This document shows, one piece after another, positions 5,863-12,825 of a stretch of 15,659 nt of DNA. Source of the stretch: Acidobacteriota bacterium (GTDB lineage Bacteria; Acidobacteriota; Blastocatellia; Pyrinomonadales; Pyrinomonadaceae); NCBI GenBank assembly GCA_019247865.1, contig JAFBAJ010000158.1, positions 1 to 15,659 on the forward strand, read 5' to 3'. A program made the translations under genes and the position numbers. Every line of letters starts with the position of its first letter. The first letter of the stretch is position 1. Below the pieces are notes generated by a model, which made no database searches, was not told the DNA's origin, and saw only the letters and a program-made list of their open reading frames with translations.

Positions 5863-8800
5863 ATGAGTAAGTTTCGCATCAATAACTGGTTCGTGCGAAC
5901 GACGCTCCTGCTCGCGGGCTTGATGCTGGCCGCCTTCTCTGCGGCGGCGCAGGTCACGACCGGCAGCCTGCAGGGCGTCGTGCAGGACCAGAACAAAGCG
6001 GCGGTCGCCGGAGCGACTGTCAAGGTCACCAACCAGGCGACCGGGCTTGTGCGTGAGACGACCACCAACGAGGAGGGCTTCTATCGCGTCACGAACCTCG
6101 TGCCCGGCGATCAGTACGGGGTCGAAGTCACGGCGCAGGGCTTCTCTCCGGCGGCCGTCAACAACATCGCCGTGCGGCTCGCCACAGAGAACAGCGCCGA
6201 CGTGCAGCTCACCGTCGGTGAAGTGGGCGGGACGGTCGTCGTGACGGACGCCACGCCGCTCATCGAAAGCACGCAGAGCCAGCTCGCGCAAAGCTACACG
6301 CCGCGCCAGTTGACGCAGCTGCCTTTCAACGGCGGCTCAATCGACAATCTGGCGCTCCTGACGCCGGGCGTCGTCACGCCGGGCGATACGGACTTCGCCA
6401 ACGGCACGGGCATCTCTGCCAACGGCAATCGCGGCCGCTCGAACAATTTTCAGATCGACGGCCAGGACAACAACGACAATTCGGTGACCGGCCCCAGCCT
6501 GACGCTGACGAACACGGAAGCCATCGGCGAGTTTCAGGTCATCACCAACAGCTTCTCGGCCGAGTTCGGTCGCAACTCCGGCGCGCAGATCAACACCATC
6601 ACCAAGCCCGGCACGAACGACTTTCACGGGACGCTCTTTGAGTATCACAACAACCAGGCGCTCGACGCGCTGACCAACCTGCAAAAGGTCAACGCGGGAA
6701 GTTTTCGCTTCCTCTCGAACTCCGGTTTCTCGCAGTTCACGGGGCTCGCGAATCGCAACGGGCAAGACCCTTATAAGATCAACAAGTTCGGCGGCGCTAT
6801 CGGCGGCCCGCTGAAGAAGAACAGGGCCTTCTTCTTCTTCACCTATCAGGGGACGTACACCCGTGGTGAAGCGGTCGCCAACGGCCTCAACACAGCGCAG
6901 TTCACCTTCACGCCGGAGAGCGCGTTGATCGCCGCGCAGTTGTTCCCGAATCCGGCGACGGCACAGTTGACTTCGTCAATGGTCGGCGGCGGCCCGGCTT
7001 TCGTGCAGGGACAGGGAGCATTCCTGATCGCTCCGCCCGTCACGGACGTTAACGGCGACGGCATTCCCGACGCCTTTCTCTTCGGGCCGAACAACCCGGC
7101 CGGCAACACTCCGACGGCCAACCTGTTCCAGCCGAGCGAGTTCGTCAGAGTCGGCGGCGTCCTGACTCCGCTCTACACGGGAGAGCCCGTGCGTCTGGTG
7201 AAAGCCGACGCGACGGCCAACGAAATCATCACGCGTGAGGATTTCAACCTGACGGACAAAGACTCTCTGAGCACGCGCTATATCTATAACAAGACCAATT
7301 TCCCAATCGCCGTCGGACGGGCATTGGCGGGCGCGCTCTTTGATGTGCCTTCGACCAATCACAATCTCGGCGTCACCTACACGCGCACCCTCTCGTCCAA
7401 TCTGGTCAACGAGGCGCGCTTTAACTACTCGAACCTGTACGTCGCGTTCGGCGACCCGAACGGGCCTTTGCCGGGGCCGCAGGTCGCGTTCTCCGGCTCG
7501 CGCGACATCCTCGGCAACATCGGCAGCCTGACCTACGGCGCGCAGAACGTGTATCCGCAGGATCGCAAGGTGGTCGTTTTTCAGGAGCAGGACACGATCT
7601 CTGCGACGCTCGGCAACCATGCGTTGAAGCTGGGCCTCGATCTGCGGCAGCAGCGCACGGAGAACTTTTTCCTGCCGAACTTCCTCGGAACCTATACGTT
7701 TCGCGGAACCAACAACAGCGGCACCGTTCCCGCGAACACTTTCTATAACGAGGACGGCAGCCCGCGCGTCGGCGCTGCAACCGCCTTTGAGAATCTGATT
7801 CTCAATCGCCCGCGCGACATCAACTTTGCGCTCGGGAATCCGCGTCGCGACATAGACCAGAACGACTACTTCTTCTTCGTGCAGGACGACTGGCGCATTC
7901 GCCCGAACCTGACACTGAACCTCGGCTTGCGCTACGAGCTCTCGTCGCAGCCCTTCGATGCGCTGATCGAAGAGTTGAACGCGCGCGAGGCAGACCCCGC
8001 ACGCGCCATCTTCAATCAGGCCTTCCCGCTCTCGACGCGGACGCTGAACAAGCTGCCGGTGGACAAGAACAACTTCGGGCCGCGCATCGGTTTCGCGTGG
8101 TCGCCGAATCTGAACTTCCTCGGCGAGCGCTTTACCAACGGCCGGTCGGTGATTCGCGGCGGTTTCGGTATCGCTTATGATCCGAGCTTCTTCAACATCG
8201 TCAACAACACCGTGACGGCGGCTCCGTTCGTCGGCACGGGCACGATTCGACAGAACAATCCGGGGACGGCCGGACAGATGCTCGGCATCCCGTTCGTCCC
8301 GACGACGACGGCTCAGCTCAACACCACGCCCGGCACGACGACCGTCATCAACGGCGTGGCGCAGGGCGGCGACCCGCGTCTCTTCAATCAGACGCGCGTG
8401 GCTGATGATTTCCGCAATCCCTACACGATGTCTTACAACTTCGGCATCCAGCAGGAGCTCTGGAAGAACACCGTGTTCGAGGCGCGCTATGTCGGCTCGC
8501 GCATCGTCGGTCAGTTCCAGAGCGTCAATGCCAATCCTGACCTGCGCTTCCTGGCGCGGGCAGGCTGTGACCTGGGCGTCTTCCCGGGCGCGAACACGGC
8601 GACGTGCGGCGGTCGTTTCACGGGCGGCGTCATCGCTCCCGGCGCGAACGTGGGAAACAACTTCAACAGCCGTCCGGGCACCAACGGCAACGGTCGCTTA
8701 GACCCGAACTTCGGCCCGGCTCGCCTCCGCCTGAACGGAGCGAGCGGAACCTACAACGGCATGCAGTTGCGTTTCGACACGCGCTTCACCAATGATCTGG

Positions 8801-9708
8801 CGCTGAACGCGAACTACACGCTGAGCAAGACGATTGACAACGCTTCGGAGATTTTCGGATCGCTCGGCGGCGGTCAGACCATCGCCTTCTCGGAGAACCC
8901 GTTCGACTATAACAACGGCGAGCGCGGTCTCTCGGCCTTCCACCAGAAGCACAGCTTCAACGCCAACTTCATCTACGACATGCCGTGGTACAAAGAGCAG
9001 CGTGGATGGACCGGCAAATTGCTCGGCGGCTACCAGCTGTCGGGCTTTATCCTGCTCGGCTCCGGTCGCCCGTACACGCCGCAAAATGCGTTCGGCTCTT
9101 ATGATCCGACGTTCGACGTGGCGTTCTCAGGCGGCTTCGGCCCGGTGCGTCCGTTCTACGGCAACCCGAACGCGCCGGTCGGAACCATCGCCTTCAGCGC
9201 GCTCTCGGCGCAGGCGATTCTCGGCGACGGGCGTCCCGACATCGCCACCAATCAGTGGGTTGTTTACAACACGCTGAGCCCCGGCTCGCAGGGCACAATC
9301 GTGACGCAGGCGGAAGCGCTGCAACAGGCTCGTTTGATCTACAATGATTTTGCGACCTTCACGGCCTTCAACGGCGGGATCGATTTCGCAGACACCGCGA
9401 CGGCTCACATCTTCGGCACACCGTTCGGAAATGTGGGACGCAACACGTTCAGCGGCCTGCCCTTCTATCAGGTCAACATGGCCGTCTTTAAGACCACGAA
9501 CCTGACCGAACGGACGAAGCTTGAGTTTCGTGTTGAGGCGGCGAACCTGCTCAATCACAGAAACTTTGGCGTGCCGCTGGCCTTCACGGAGTTCGCCTTC
9601 ACGACCTTCGGCACTTCATCGACCGGCATCGTCGGGCCGTTCCAGAATCCCGGCACCAACGCGGGCGCCAATCGCAGCGTACGCCTCGGCATACGCCTGA
9701 TCTTCTAA
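5863..9708 (+). CDS. Oar-type TonB-dependent outer-membrane receptor
   Basis: This is a 1281-aa outer-membrane protein. A signal peptide (residues 1-29, hydrophobic core LLLAGLMLAAF, cleavage after AAA before Q30) is followed by a carboxypeptidase-regulatory-like beta-sandwich domain at about 30-115, a plug region at about 120-245 with the NFQIDGQDNND stretch (195-205), and a long beta barrel ending in Phe (SVRLGIRLIF), as expected for BAM-assembled proteins. The family transports or binds large substrates using TonB energy; the substrate is unknown here. ATG 5863 is chosen because GGAGG lies 9 bases upstream and the signal peptide begins there; an in-frame TTG at 5836 precedes that ribosome binding site. 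A calcium-loop-like DVNGDGIPD lies at 395-403. The only two cysteines are C902 and C915. No partner gene such as a SusD-like lipoprotein follows. Confidence 0.95.
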   Translation: MSKFRINNWFVRTTLLLAGLMLAAFSAAAQVTTGSLQGVVQDQNKAAVAGATVKVTNQATGLVRETTTNEEGFYRVTNLVPGDQYGVEVTAQGFSPAAVNNIAVRLATENSADVQLTVGEVGGTVVVTDATPLIESTQSQLAQSYTPRQLTQLPFNGGSIDNLALLTPGVVTPGDTDFANGTGISANGNRGRSNNFQIDGQDNNDNSVTGPSLTLTNTEAIGEFQVITNSFSAEFGRNSGAQINTITKPGTNDFHGTLFEYHNNQALDALTNLQKVNAGSFRFLSNSGFSQFTGLANRNGQDPYKINKFGGAIGGPLKKNRAFFFFTYQGTYTRGEAVANGLNTAQFTFTPESALIAAQLFPNPATAQLTSSMVGGGPAFVQGQGAFLIAPPVTDVNGDGIPDAFLFGPNNPAGNTPTANLFQPSEFVRVGGVLTPLYTGEPVRLVKADATANEIITREDFNLTDKDSLSTRYIYNKTNFPIAVGRALAGALFDVPSTNHNLGVTYTRTLSSNLVNEARFNYSNLYVAFGDPNGPLPGPQVAFSGSRDILGNIGSLTYGAQNVYPQDRKVVVFQEQDTISATLGNHALKLGLDLRQQRTENFFLPNFLGTYTFRGTNNSGTVPANTFYNEDGSPRVGAATAFENLILNRPRDINFALGNPRRDIDQNDYFFFVQDDWRIRPNLTLNLGLRYELSSQPFDALIEELNAREADPARAIFNQAFPLSTRTLNKLPVDKNNFGPRIGFAWSPNLNFLGERFTNGRSVIRGGFGIAYDPSFFNIVNNTVTAAPFVGTGTIRQNNPGTAGQMLGIPFVPTTTAQLNTTPGTTTVINGVAQGGDPRLFNQTRVADDFRNPYTMSYNFGIQQELWKNTVFEARYVGSRIVGQFQSVNANPDLRFLARAGCDLGVFPGANTATCGGRFTGGVIAPGANVGNNFNSRPGTNGNGRLDPNFGPARLRLNGASGTYNGMQLRFDTRFTNDLALNANYTLSKTIDNASEIFGSLGGGQTIAFSENPFDYNNGERGLSAFHQKHSFNANFIYDMPWYKEQRGWTGKLLGGYQLSGFILLGSGRPYTPQNAFGSYDPTFDVAFSGGFGPVRPFYGNPNAPVGTIAFSALSAQAILGDGRPDIATNQWVVYNTLSPGSQGTIVTQAEALQQARLIYNDFATFTAFNGGIDFADTATAHIFGTPFGNVGRNTFSGLPFYQVNMAVFKTTNLTERTKLEFRVEAANLLNHRNFGVPLAFTEFAFTTFGTSSTGIVGPFQNPGTNAGANRSVRLGIRLIF

Positions 9709-9732
9709 ACGGCTTCGGCCAGCAACGGCGCT

Positions 9733-9808
9733 TTAGCCACAGAGCGCACAGAGCGCACAGAGGATGAACTATTATTTCCTCTGTGTTCTCTGTGTCCTCT
9801 GTGGCTAA
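9733..9808. repeat. Hairpin repeat of CACAGAG words downstream of the receptor gene
   Basis: The arms 9733-9764 and 9777-9808 (32 bases each) pair except for two 2-base internal mismatches. The ends are TTAGCCACAGAG and CTCTGTGGCTAA, as in the 5463-5547 copy. Seven Ts follow immediately (9809-9815), so on the plus strand this copy also has the form of an intrinsic terminator 24 bases past the receptor stop codon. Confidence 0.92.
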
Positions 9809-9815
9809 TTTTTTT
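9777..9815 (+). terminator. Probable terminator formed by the repeat and a T7 run
   Basis: The right arm of the 9733-9808 hairpin runs directly into seven Ts. A long stem followed by a U-run is the intrinsic terminator arrangement, and its position separates the receptor from the SpeD operon. The first two Us could partly pair with upstream As, and the very long stem is atypical, so the efficiency is uncertain. Confidence 0.55.
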
Positions 9816-9831
9816 CCTCGCCTGACAAGTA

Positions 9832-9860
9832 TTGCAAATTCAAATTCTTTATCCTATGCT
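9832..9860 (+). promoter_or_regulatory. Candidate sigma-70-type promoter of the SpeD operon
   Basis: TTGCAA at 9832-9837 and TATGCT at 9855-9860 each match four of six consensus bases and are separated by the ideal 17 bases, in an AT-rich stretch between the upstream terminator and speD. Transcription would start near 9867, leaving a leader of about 29 bases. No operator is recognised. Confidence 0.4.
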
Positions 9861-9895
9861 GCGCGGCAACTCTATTTTTTTACACACGCTCGCTT

Positions 9896-10288
9896 ATGAT
9901 CGTCGGCACAGAATGGCTCGTGGACGCGTCCGGCTGTAGGGCTGAAGCTCTGCGCGATGTGGCGCAGCTACGCCAACTCTTTGAGCTGGTCATCGACGAG
10001 CTGGGTCTTCAGGTCGTCGGCGAGCAGTTGTGGCACAGGTTTCCCGCGCCGGGCGGCGTGACGGGGCTCGTGCTCCTCACGGAATCGCATCTGGCCTGTC
10101 ATACCTATCCTGAGTTTCAGACCGCGACCATCAACCTCTACTGCTGCCGCGAGCGTCCCGCGTGGCCCTGGGCGGAACGTTTGCGCGAGCTGCTCGGCGC
10201 GGAGAGCGTGCGCGTGCGCGTCCACCATCGCGTCGTGGATGAGGTGGATGAGATCGCCATATCTTCTCTCAGCGGAGGCGAGCTCTGA
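9896..10288 (+). CDS. speD: S-adenosylmethionine decarboxylase, SpeD-type proenzyme
   Basis: This 130-aa protein is a prokaryotic AdoMet decarboxylase, a pyruvoyl enzyme that makes decarboxylated AdoMet, the aminopropyl donor of spermidine synthesis. The self-cleavage site is LLTESHLACHTYPE: S64 should become the pyruvoyl group after cleavage from E63, with H69 and C84 as the processing and proton-donor residues. They are offset by exactly one from Ser63, His68 and Cys83 of the Thermotoga maritima enzyme, so the active site looks complete. Length is normal for the short bacterial class. Translation starts at ATG 9896 without a visible Shine-Dalgarno sequence. The stop overlaps the next gene's ATG by one base (TGATG), indicating coupled translation. 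Its product would feed the aminopropyltransferase-like protein at 12826-14337. Confidence 0.93.
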   Translation: MIVGTEWLVDASGCRAEALRDVAQLRQLFELVIDELGLQVVGEQLWHRFPAPGGVTGLVLLTESHLACHTYPEFQTATINLYCCRERPAWPWAERLRELLGAESVRVRVHHRVVDEVDEIAISSLSGGEL

Positions 10289-12270
10289 TGGCGATGCTTC
10301 AGGGCAACTGTCCCGCGTGCGGCGCGCCCGTCTCCTTCAAATCCGGCCAATCCGTCGTCGTGGTCTGCGATTACTGCCGCTCGGTCGTCGCGCGCACAGA
10401 CCGCGCGTTTGAAGCTCTGGGCAAGGTCGCGGAGCTGTCGGAGACCAATTCGCCGCTCGAAGTCGGCCTGCGCGGAACCTATCAGGGCGTGCCGTTCGAG
10501 CTGACCGGAAGAGCGCAGCTCGGGCACGAGATGGGCGGCGTGTGGGACGAATGGTACGCGACGTTTCAGAACGGCTGGCTCGGCTGGCTCGCGGAAGCGC
10601 AGGGACGCTTTTACATGACCTTTCGCCAGCCGCTCGAAAACCAGCAGGCCGTCCCGCCGTTCGGCCAGCTCGTGCTCGGCCAGCAGGTCGCCGGGCTCGC
10701 GTCTCAATATCCGCTCGTCGTGGCCGAGACCGGACGCGCACGCGCGCTCGGAGCTAAAGGCGAGATTCCGTACAAGCTCACGCCCGGCGAGACAAACTTT
10801 TACGCAGACCTCTCCGGCGCTGGCGGCATCTTTGCGACGCTCGACTACAGCGCCTATCCGCCGCTCTTCTTCTTAGGTCAGGAAGTGACGCTCGCGCAGC
10901 TCGGCATCACGGCGACGGGCGTTGGGCCCGAGCGCGAGGCGCGGCGGGTTGAGACGGGACATCTCAACTGCCCGAACTGCGGCGGCGGCCTTGAGCTGCG
11001 CGCCCCGGACCAGACGTTGCGCGTGACCTGTCCGAGTTGCAGCTCGCTGCTGGACATCGATCAGGGCAAGCTCAAATATTTGTTAACGCTCCAGCGCGGG
11101 CAGTTCGAGCCGCTGATTCCCATCGGCGCAATCGGCGTCTTCGAGGGCGGGCAACAGTTGACCGTCATCGGCTTTGTCGCGCGCAGCGTCGAAGTCGAAG
11201 GCACGCGTTATTACTGGACCGAATACCTGCTCTATCACCCGCAGGTCGGATTTCGCTGGCTCGTGGACAGCGACGACCACTGGAATTTCGTCGAGGCCGT
11301 GCCGCCCGGCGAGGTCGCGGAGTCCGAGAAGACGGTCAAGTTTCGCGGCCAGACTTTTAAGATCTTTCAGGACGCACCGGCGCGTGTCGAGTACGTCGCG
11401 GGCGAGTTCTACTGGAAGGTAGAGGTCGGCGAAGGAGTGCGCGCGGTGGATTACGTCGCGCCCCCTTTGATGCTCTCGAAGGAGGTTTCGACGGCGGGCA
11501 TCCGCACGGGCGGGACCCAGGCGCAGCCGCAGTTCGTCCGGACGGGCGAGATCAACTGGTCGCTCGGCAAGTACGTTCCCGTCAAGGATGTCGAGAAGGC
11601 TTTCGGCGCAAGCTCATTGCCGCGCCCCTCGAACGTCGCGCCGAACCAGCCGTTCCCGCACAAAGCGATCTACAAATACTGGCTGCTCCTGCTGCCCGTG
11701 CTCTTCGCGCTCGGCATCGTGCTGACGATTCTGACCAGCTCAAATAACCGGGTGATGTCCGGCTCGTACCAACTGCCTCCTCTGCCGAACGCGGACGGGA
11801 CGCAGGTCGTCTTCAGCGATCAGTTCGAGCTGCGCGGGCGGCGCAACATCAAGATCACGGCGCAGGCTCCGTCGGTCGATAACACCTGGCTCTATCTCGA
11901 AGGCGATCTGATCAACGACGACACGGGACTGGTGCAGAGCTTTCCGCTGGAGGTCGAGTATTATCACGGCGTCGAGGACGGCGAGAACTGGAGCGAGGGA
12001 AGCAACGCGGGCGACGACACGCTCTCGTCTCTGCCCGCAGGCAAGTACACGCTGCGGCTCGAAGCGCAATGGGAGAAGTGGCAGGAGCCGATGCCCGTCA
12101 CCGTCACCGTCGAGCAGGGCACGACGCGCGGCGTCAACTTTATCCTCGCCGTGCTCGCGCTCTCCATCATCCCGGTCTTCGTCATGATCTGGCACATCAT
12201 CTTCGAATCAAGGCGATGGTCTGAGAGCATGTTCGGCAGCAGTAGTTCAGGTTCGGACGATTCAGATTAA
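10288..12270 (+). CDS. DUF4178 membrane protein with two zinc ribbons
   Basis: This is a 660-aa protein of unknown biochemical role. An N-terminal CxxC...CxxC zinc ribbon (C8, C11, C27, C30) precedes a DUF4178-like beta-rich region (about 50-200). A second ribbon (C228, C231, C248, C251) precedes another DUF4178-like region (about 260-400), so the cytoplasmic part looks like a tandem duplication. A membrane helix at about 464-485 leads to a beta-rich domain of roughly 130 residues, then a second helix at about 617-640 and a short tail ending in Ser/Asp repeats. With two helices the middle domain should lie outside the membrane and both ribbons inside. The start overlaps the speD stop by one base and GGAGG lies 9 bases upstream. 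DUF4178 genes are known to occur beside AdoMet decarboxylase and DUF350 genes; the family name is from memory. Confidence 0.85.
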   Translation: MAMLQGNCPACGAPVSFKSGQSVVVVCDYCRSVVARTDRAFEALGKVAELSETNSPLEVGLRGTYQGVPFELTGRAQLGHEMGGVWDEWYATFQNGWLGWLAEAQGRFYMTFRQPLENQQAVPPFGQLVLGQQVAGLASQYPLVVAETGRARALGAKGEIPYKLTPGETNFYADLSGAGGIFATLDYSAYPPLFFLGQEVTLAQLGITATGVGPEREARRVETGHLNCPNCGGGLELRAPDQTLRVTCPSCSSLLDIDQGKLKYLLTLQRGQFEPLIPIGAIGVFEGGQQLTVIGFVARSVEVEGTRYYWTEYLLYHPQVGFRWLVDSDDHWNFVEAVPPGEVAESEKTVKFRGQTFKIFQDAPARVEYVAGEFYWKVEVGEGVRAVDYVAPPLMLSKEVSTAGIRTGGTQAQPQFVRTGEINWSLGKYVPVKDVEKAFGASSLPRPSNVAPNQPFPHKAIYKYWLLLLPVLFALGIVLTILTSSNNRVMSGSYQLPPLPNADGTQVVFSDQFELRGRRNIKITAQAPSVDNTWLYLEGDLINDDTGLVQSFPLEVEYYHGVEDGENWSEGSNAGDDTLSSLPAGKYTLRLEAQWEKWQEPMPVTVTVEQGTTRGVNFILAVLALSIIPVFVMIWHIIFESRRWSESMFGSSSSGSDDSD

Positions 12271-12274
12271 AAGC

Positions 12275-12364
12275 GGTCTTAGGTCTTTGGCTTTTGGTCT
12301 TTGATGTCTGCTCAAGATTGAGCTTTATCGTTCAAGGTTGAACTGCGTACAAAGACCTAAGACC
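12275..12364. repeat. Inverted repeat of AAAGACC words inside the operon
   Basis: GGTCTTAGGTCTTTG at 12275-12289 is the exact reverse complement of 12350-12364. Further AAAGACC/AAAGTCC words extend both arms (near 12294-12303 and 12365-12380). It begins 5 bases past the DUF4178 stop and ends just before the ribosome binding site of the 58-aa gene. The loop contains the two short palindromes listed next. Confidence 0.85.
12310..12343. promoter_or_regulatory. Pair of similar 14-bp palindromes 20 bp apart
   Basis: GCTCAAGATTGAGC (12310-12323) and GTTCAAGGTTGAAC (12330-12343) are palindromes with 6-bp arms and a 2-base centre, and share the core TCAAG-TTGA. Their centres are 20 bp apart, about two DNA turns, as expected for two dimeric-regulator sites on one helix face. 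They could equally be debris of the surrounding repeat, or fold in the RNA. Confidence 0.35.
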
Positions 12365-12390
12365 AAAGTCCAAAGACCAGCGGAGGAAAG

Positions 12391-12567
12391 ATGTTTAGAA
12401 AAATCTATCTCGCGTTCGGCATCTTCGTGGTTCTGTGGTACGGGACGGCGGCGCTGCTCGGCTGGGAGTTCGGGACGGCGGGGCGCAACCAGTTGCCGCC
12501 CGACGCGCGACAGAACGGCTACAGGTCTTTCGGTTTCTGGCACACAGGCTTTCATGGAGGAAAGTGA
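12391..12567 (+). CDS. 58-aa single-TM protein of the SpeD/DUF4178 operon
   Basis: This small gene encodes 58 residues. The N-terminal half is one membrane helix (about residues 5-25, IYLAFGIFVVLWYGTAALL). The short soluble tail ends in an aromatic, His/Gly-rich stretch, FGFWHTGFHGGK (47-58). I do not recognise the family. Evidence that it is real: GGAGG at 12382-12386 just upstream of ATG 12391, an uninterrupted frame in operon position, and a stop (12565-12567) that overlaps the DUF350 ATG by one base. The codons for the final GGK residues also contain the GGAGG ribosome binding site of the next gene, so translation of the two is probably coupled. A role as a small subunit or regulator of the DUF350 or DUF4178 membrane protein is a guess. 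Confidence 0.72.
   Translation: MFRKIYLAFGIFVVLWYGTAALLGWEFGTAGRNQLPPDARQNGYRSFGFWHTGFHGGK
12556..12560 (+). promoter_or_regulatory. Ribosome binding site of the DUF350 gene within the 58-aa gene
   Basis: GGAGG lies 6 bases before ATG 12567 and inside the last codons of the preceding gene. It fixes the DUF350 start at 12567, although the reading frame stays open upstream to about 12435 in a different frame from the 58-aa gene. Confidence 0.8.
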
Positions 12568-12821
12568 TGCTGATACACATGGCTGCAATGCAGGCGTTGG
12601 TCGTCCCGCTCGAAAACCTGACCTCGGTGCTCGTCTCGACGCTGGTCTTCGTCGTGCTGGGCATCATTATCTTTGCGCTGGCGTTTCTCATCATCGTCAA
12701 GGCTTCGCCCTTCTCCGTGCGCAAAGAGATCGAGGAGGATCAGAACATCGCGCTCGCCATCGTCATCGGCGCGGTGATTATCGGGATCGCGTTGATCGTC
12801 TCCGCAGCGATTCAAGGTTAG
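12567..12821 (+). CDS. Minimal DUF350 membrane protein, two TM helices
   Basis: This 84-aa protein has two membrane helices, about residues 18-43 and 60-82, joined by a charged loop with the EIEEDQNIALAI stretch typical of DUF350. The E. coli family member YjfL is about 130 residues with four helices made of two repeats, so this protein equals a single repeat and would have to oligomerise to form the same fold. Its function is unknown; the family is thought to be an integral inner-membrane component, and DUF350 genes recur next to polyamine-related genes. Translation starts at ATG 12567, overlapping the preceding stop, with GGAGG 6 bases upstream. The upstream extension to 12435 is Arg-rich and not part of the family. 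Only 4 bases separate it from the aminopropyltransferase gene. Confidence 0.85.
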   Translation: MLIHMAAMQALVVPLENLTSVLVSTLVFVVLGIIIFALAFLIIVKASPFSVRKEIEEDQNIALAIVIGAVIIGIALIVSAAIQG

Positions 12822-12825
12822 TTGA

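Noticed and set aside
12435..12566. Upstream extension of the DUF350 frame
   Set aside because: It overlaps the 58-aa gene in another frame, is Arg-rich, and the strong ribosome binding site at 12556-12560 points to ATG 12567.
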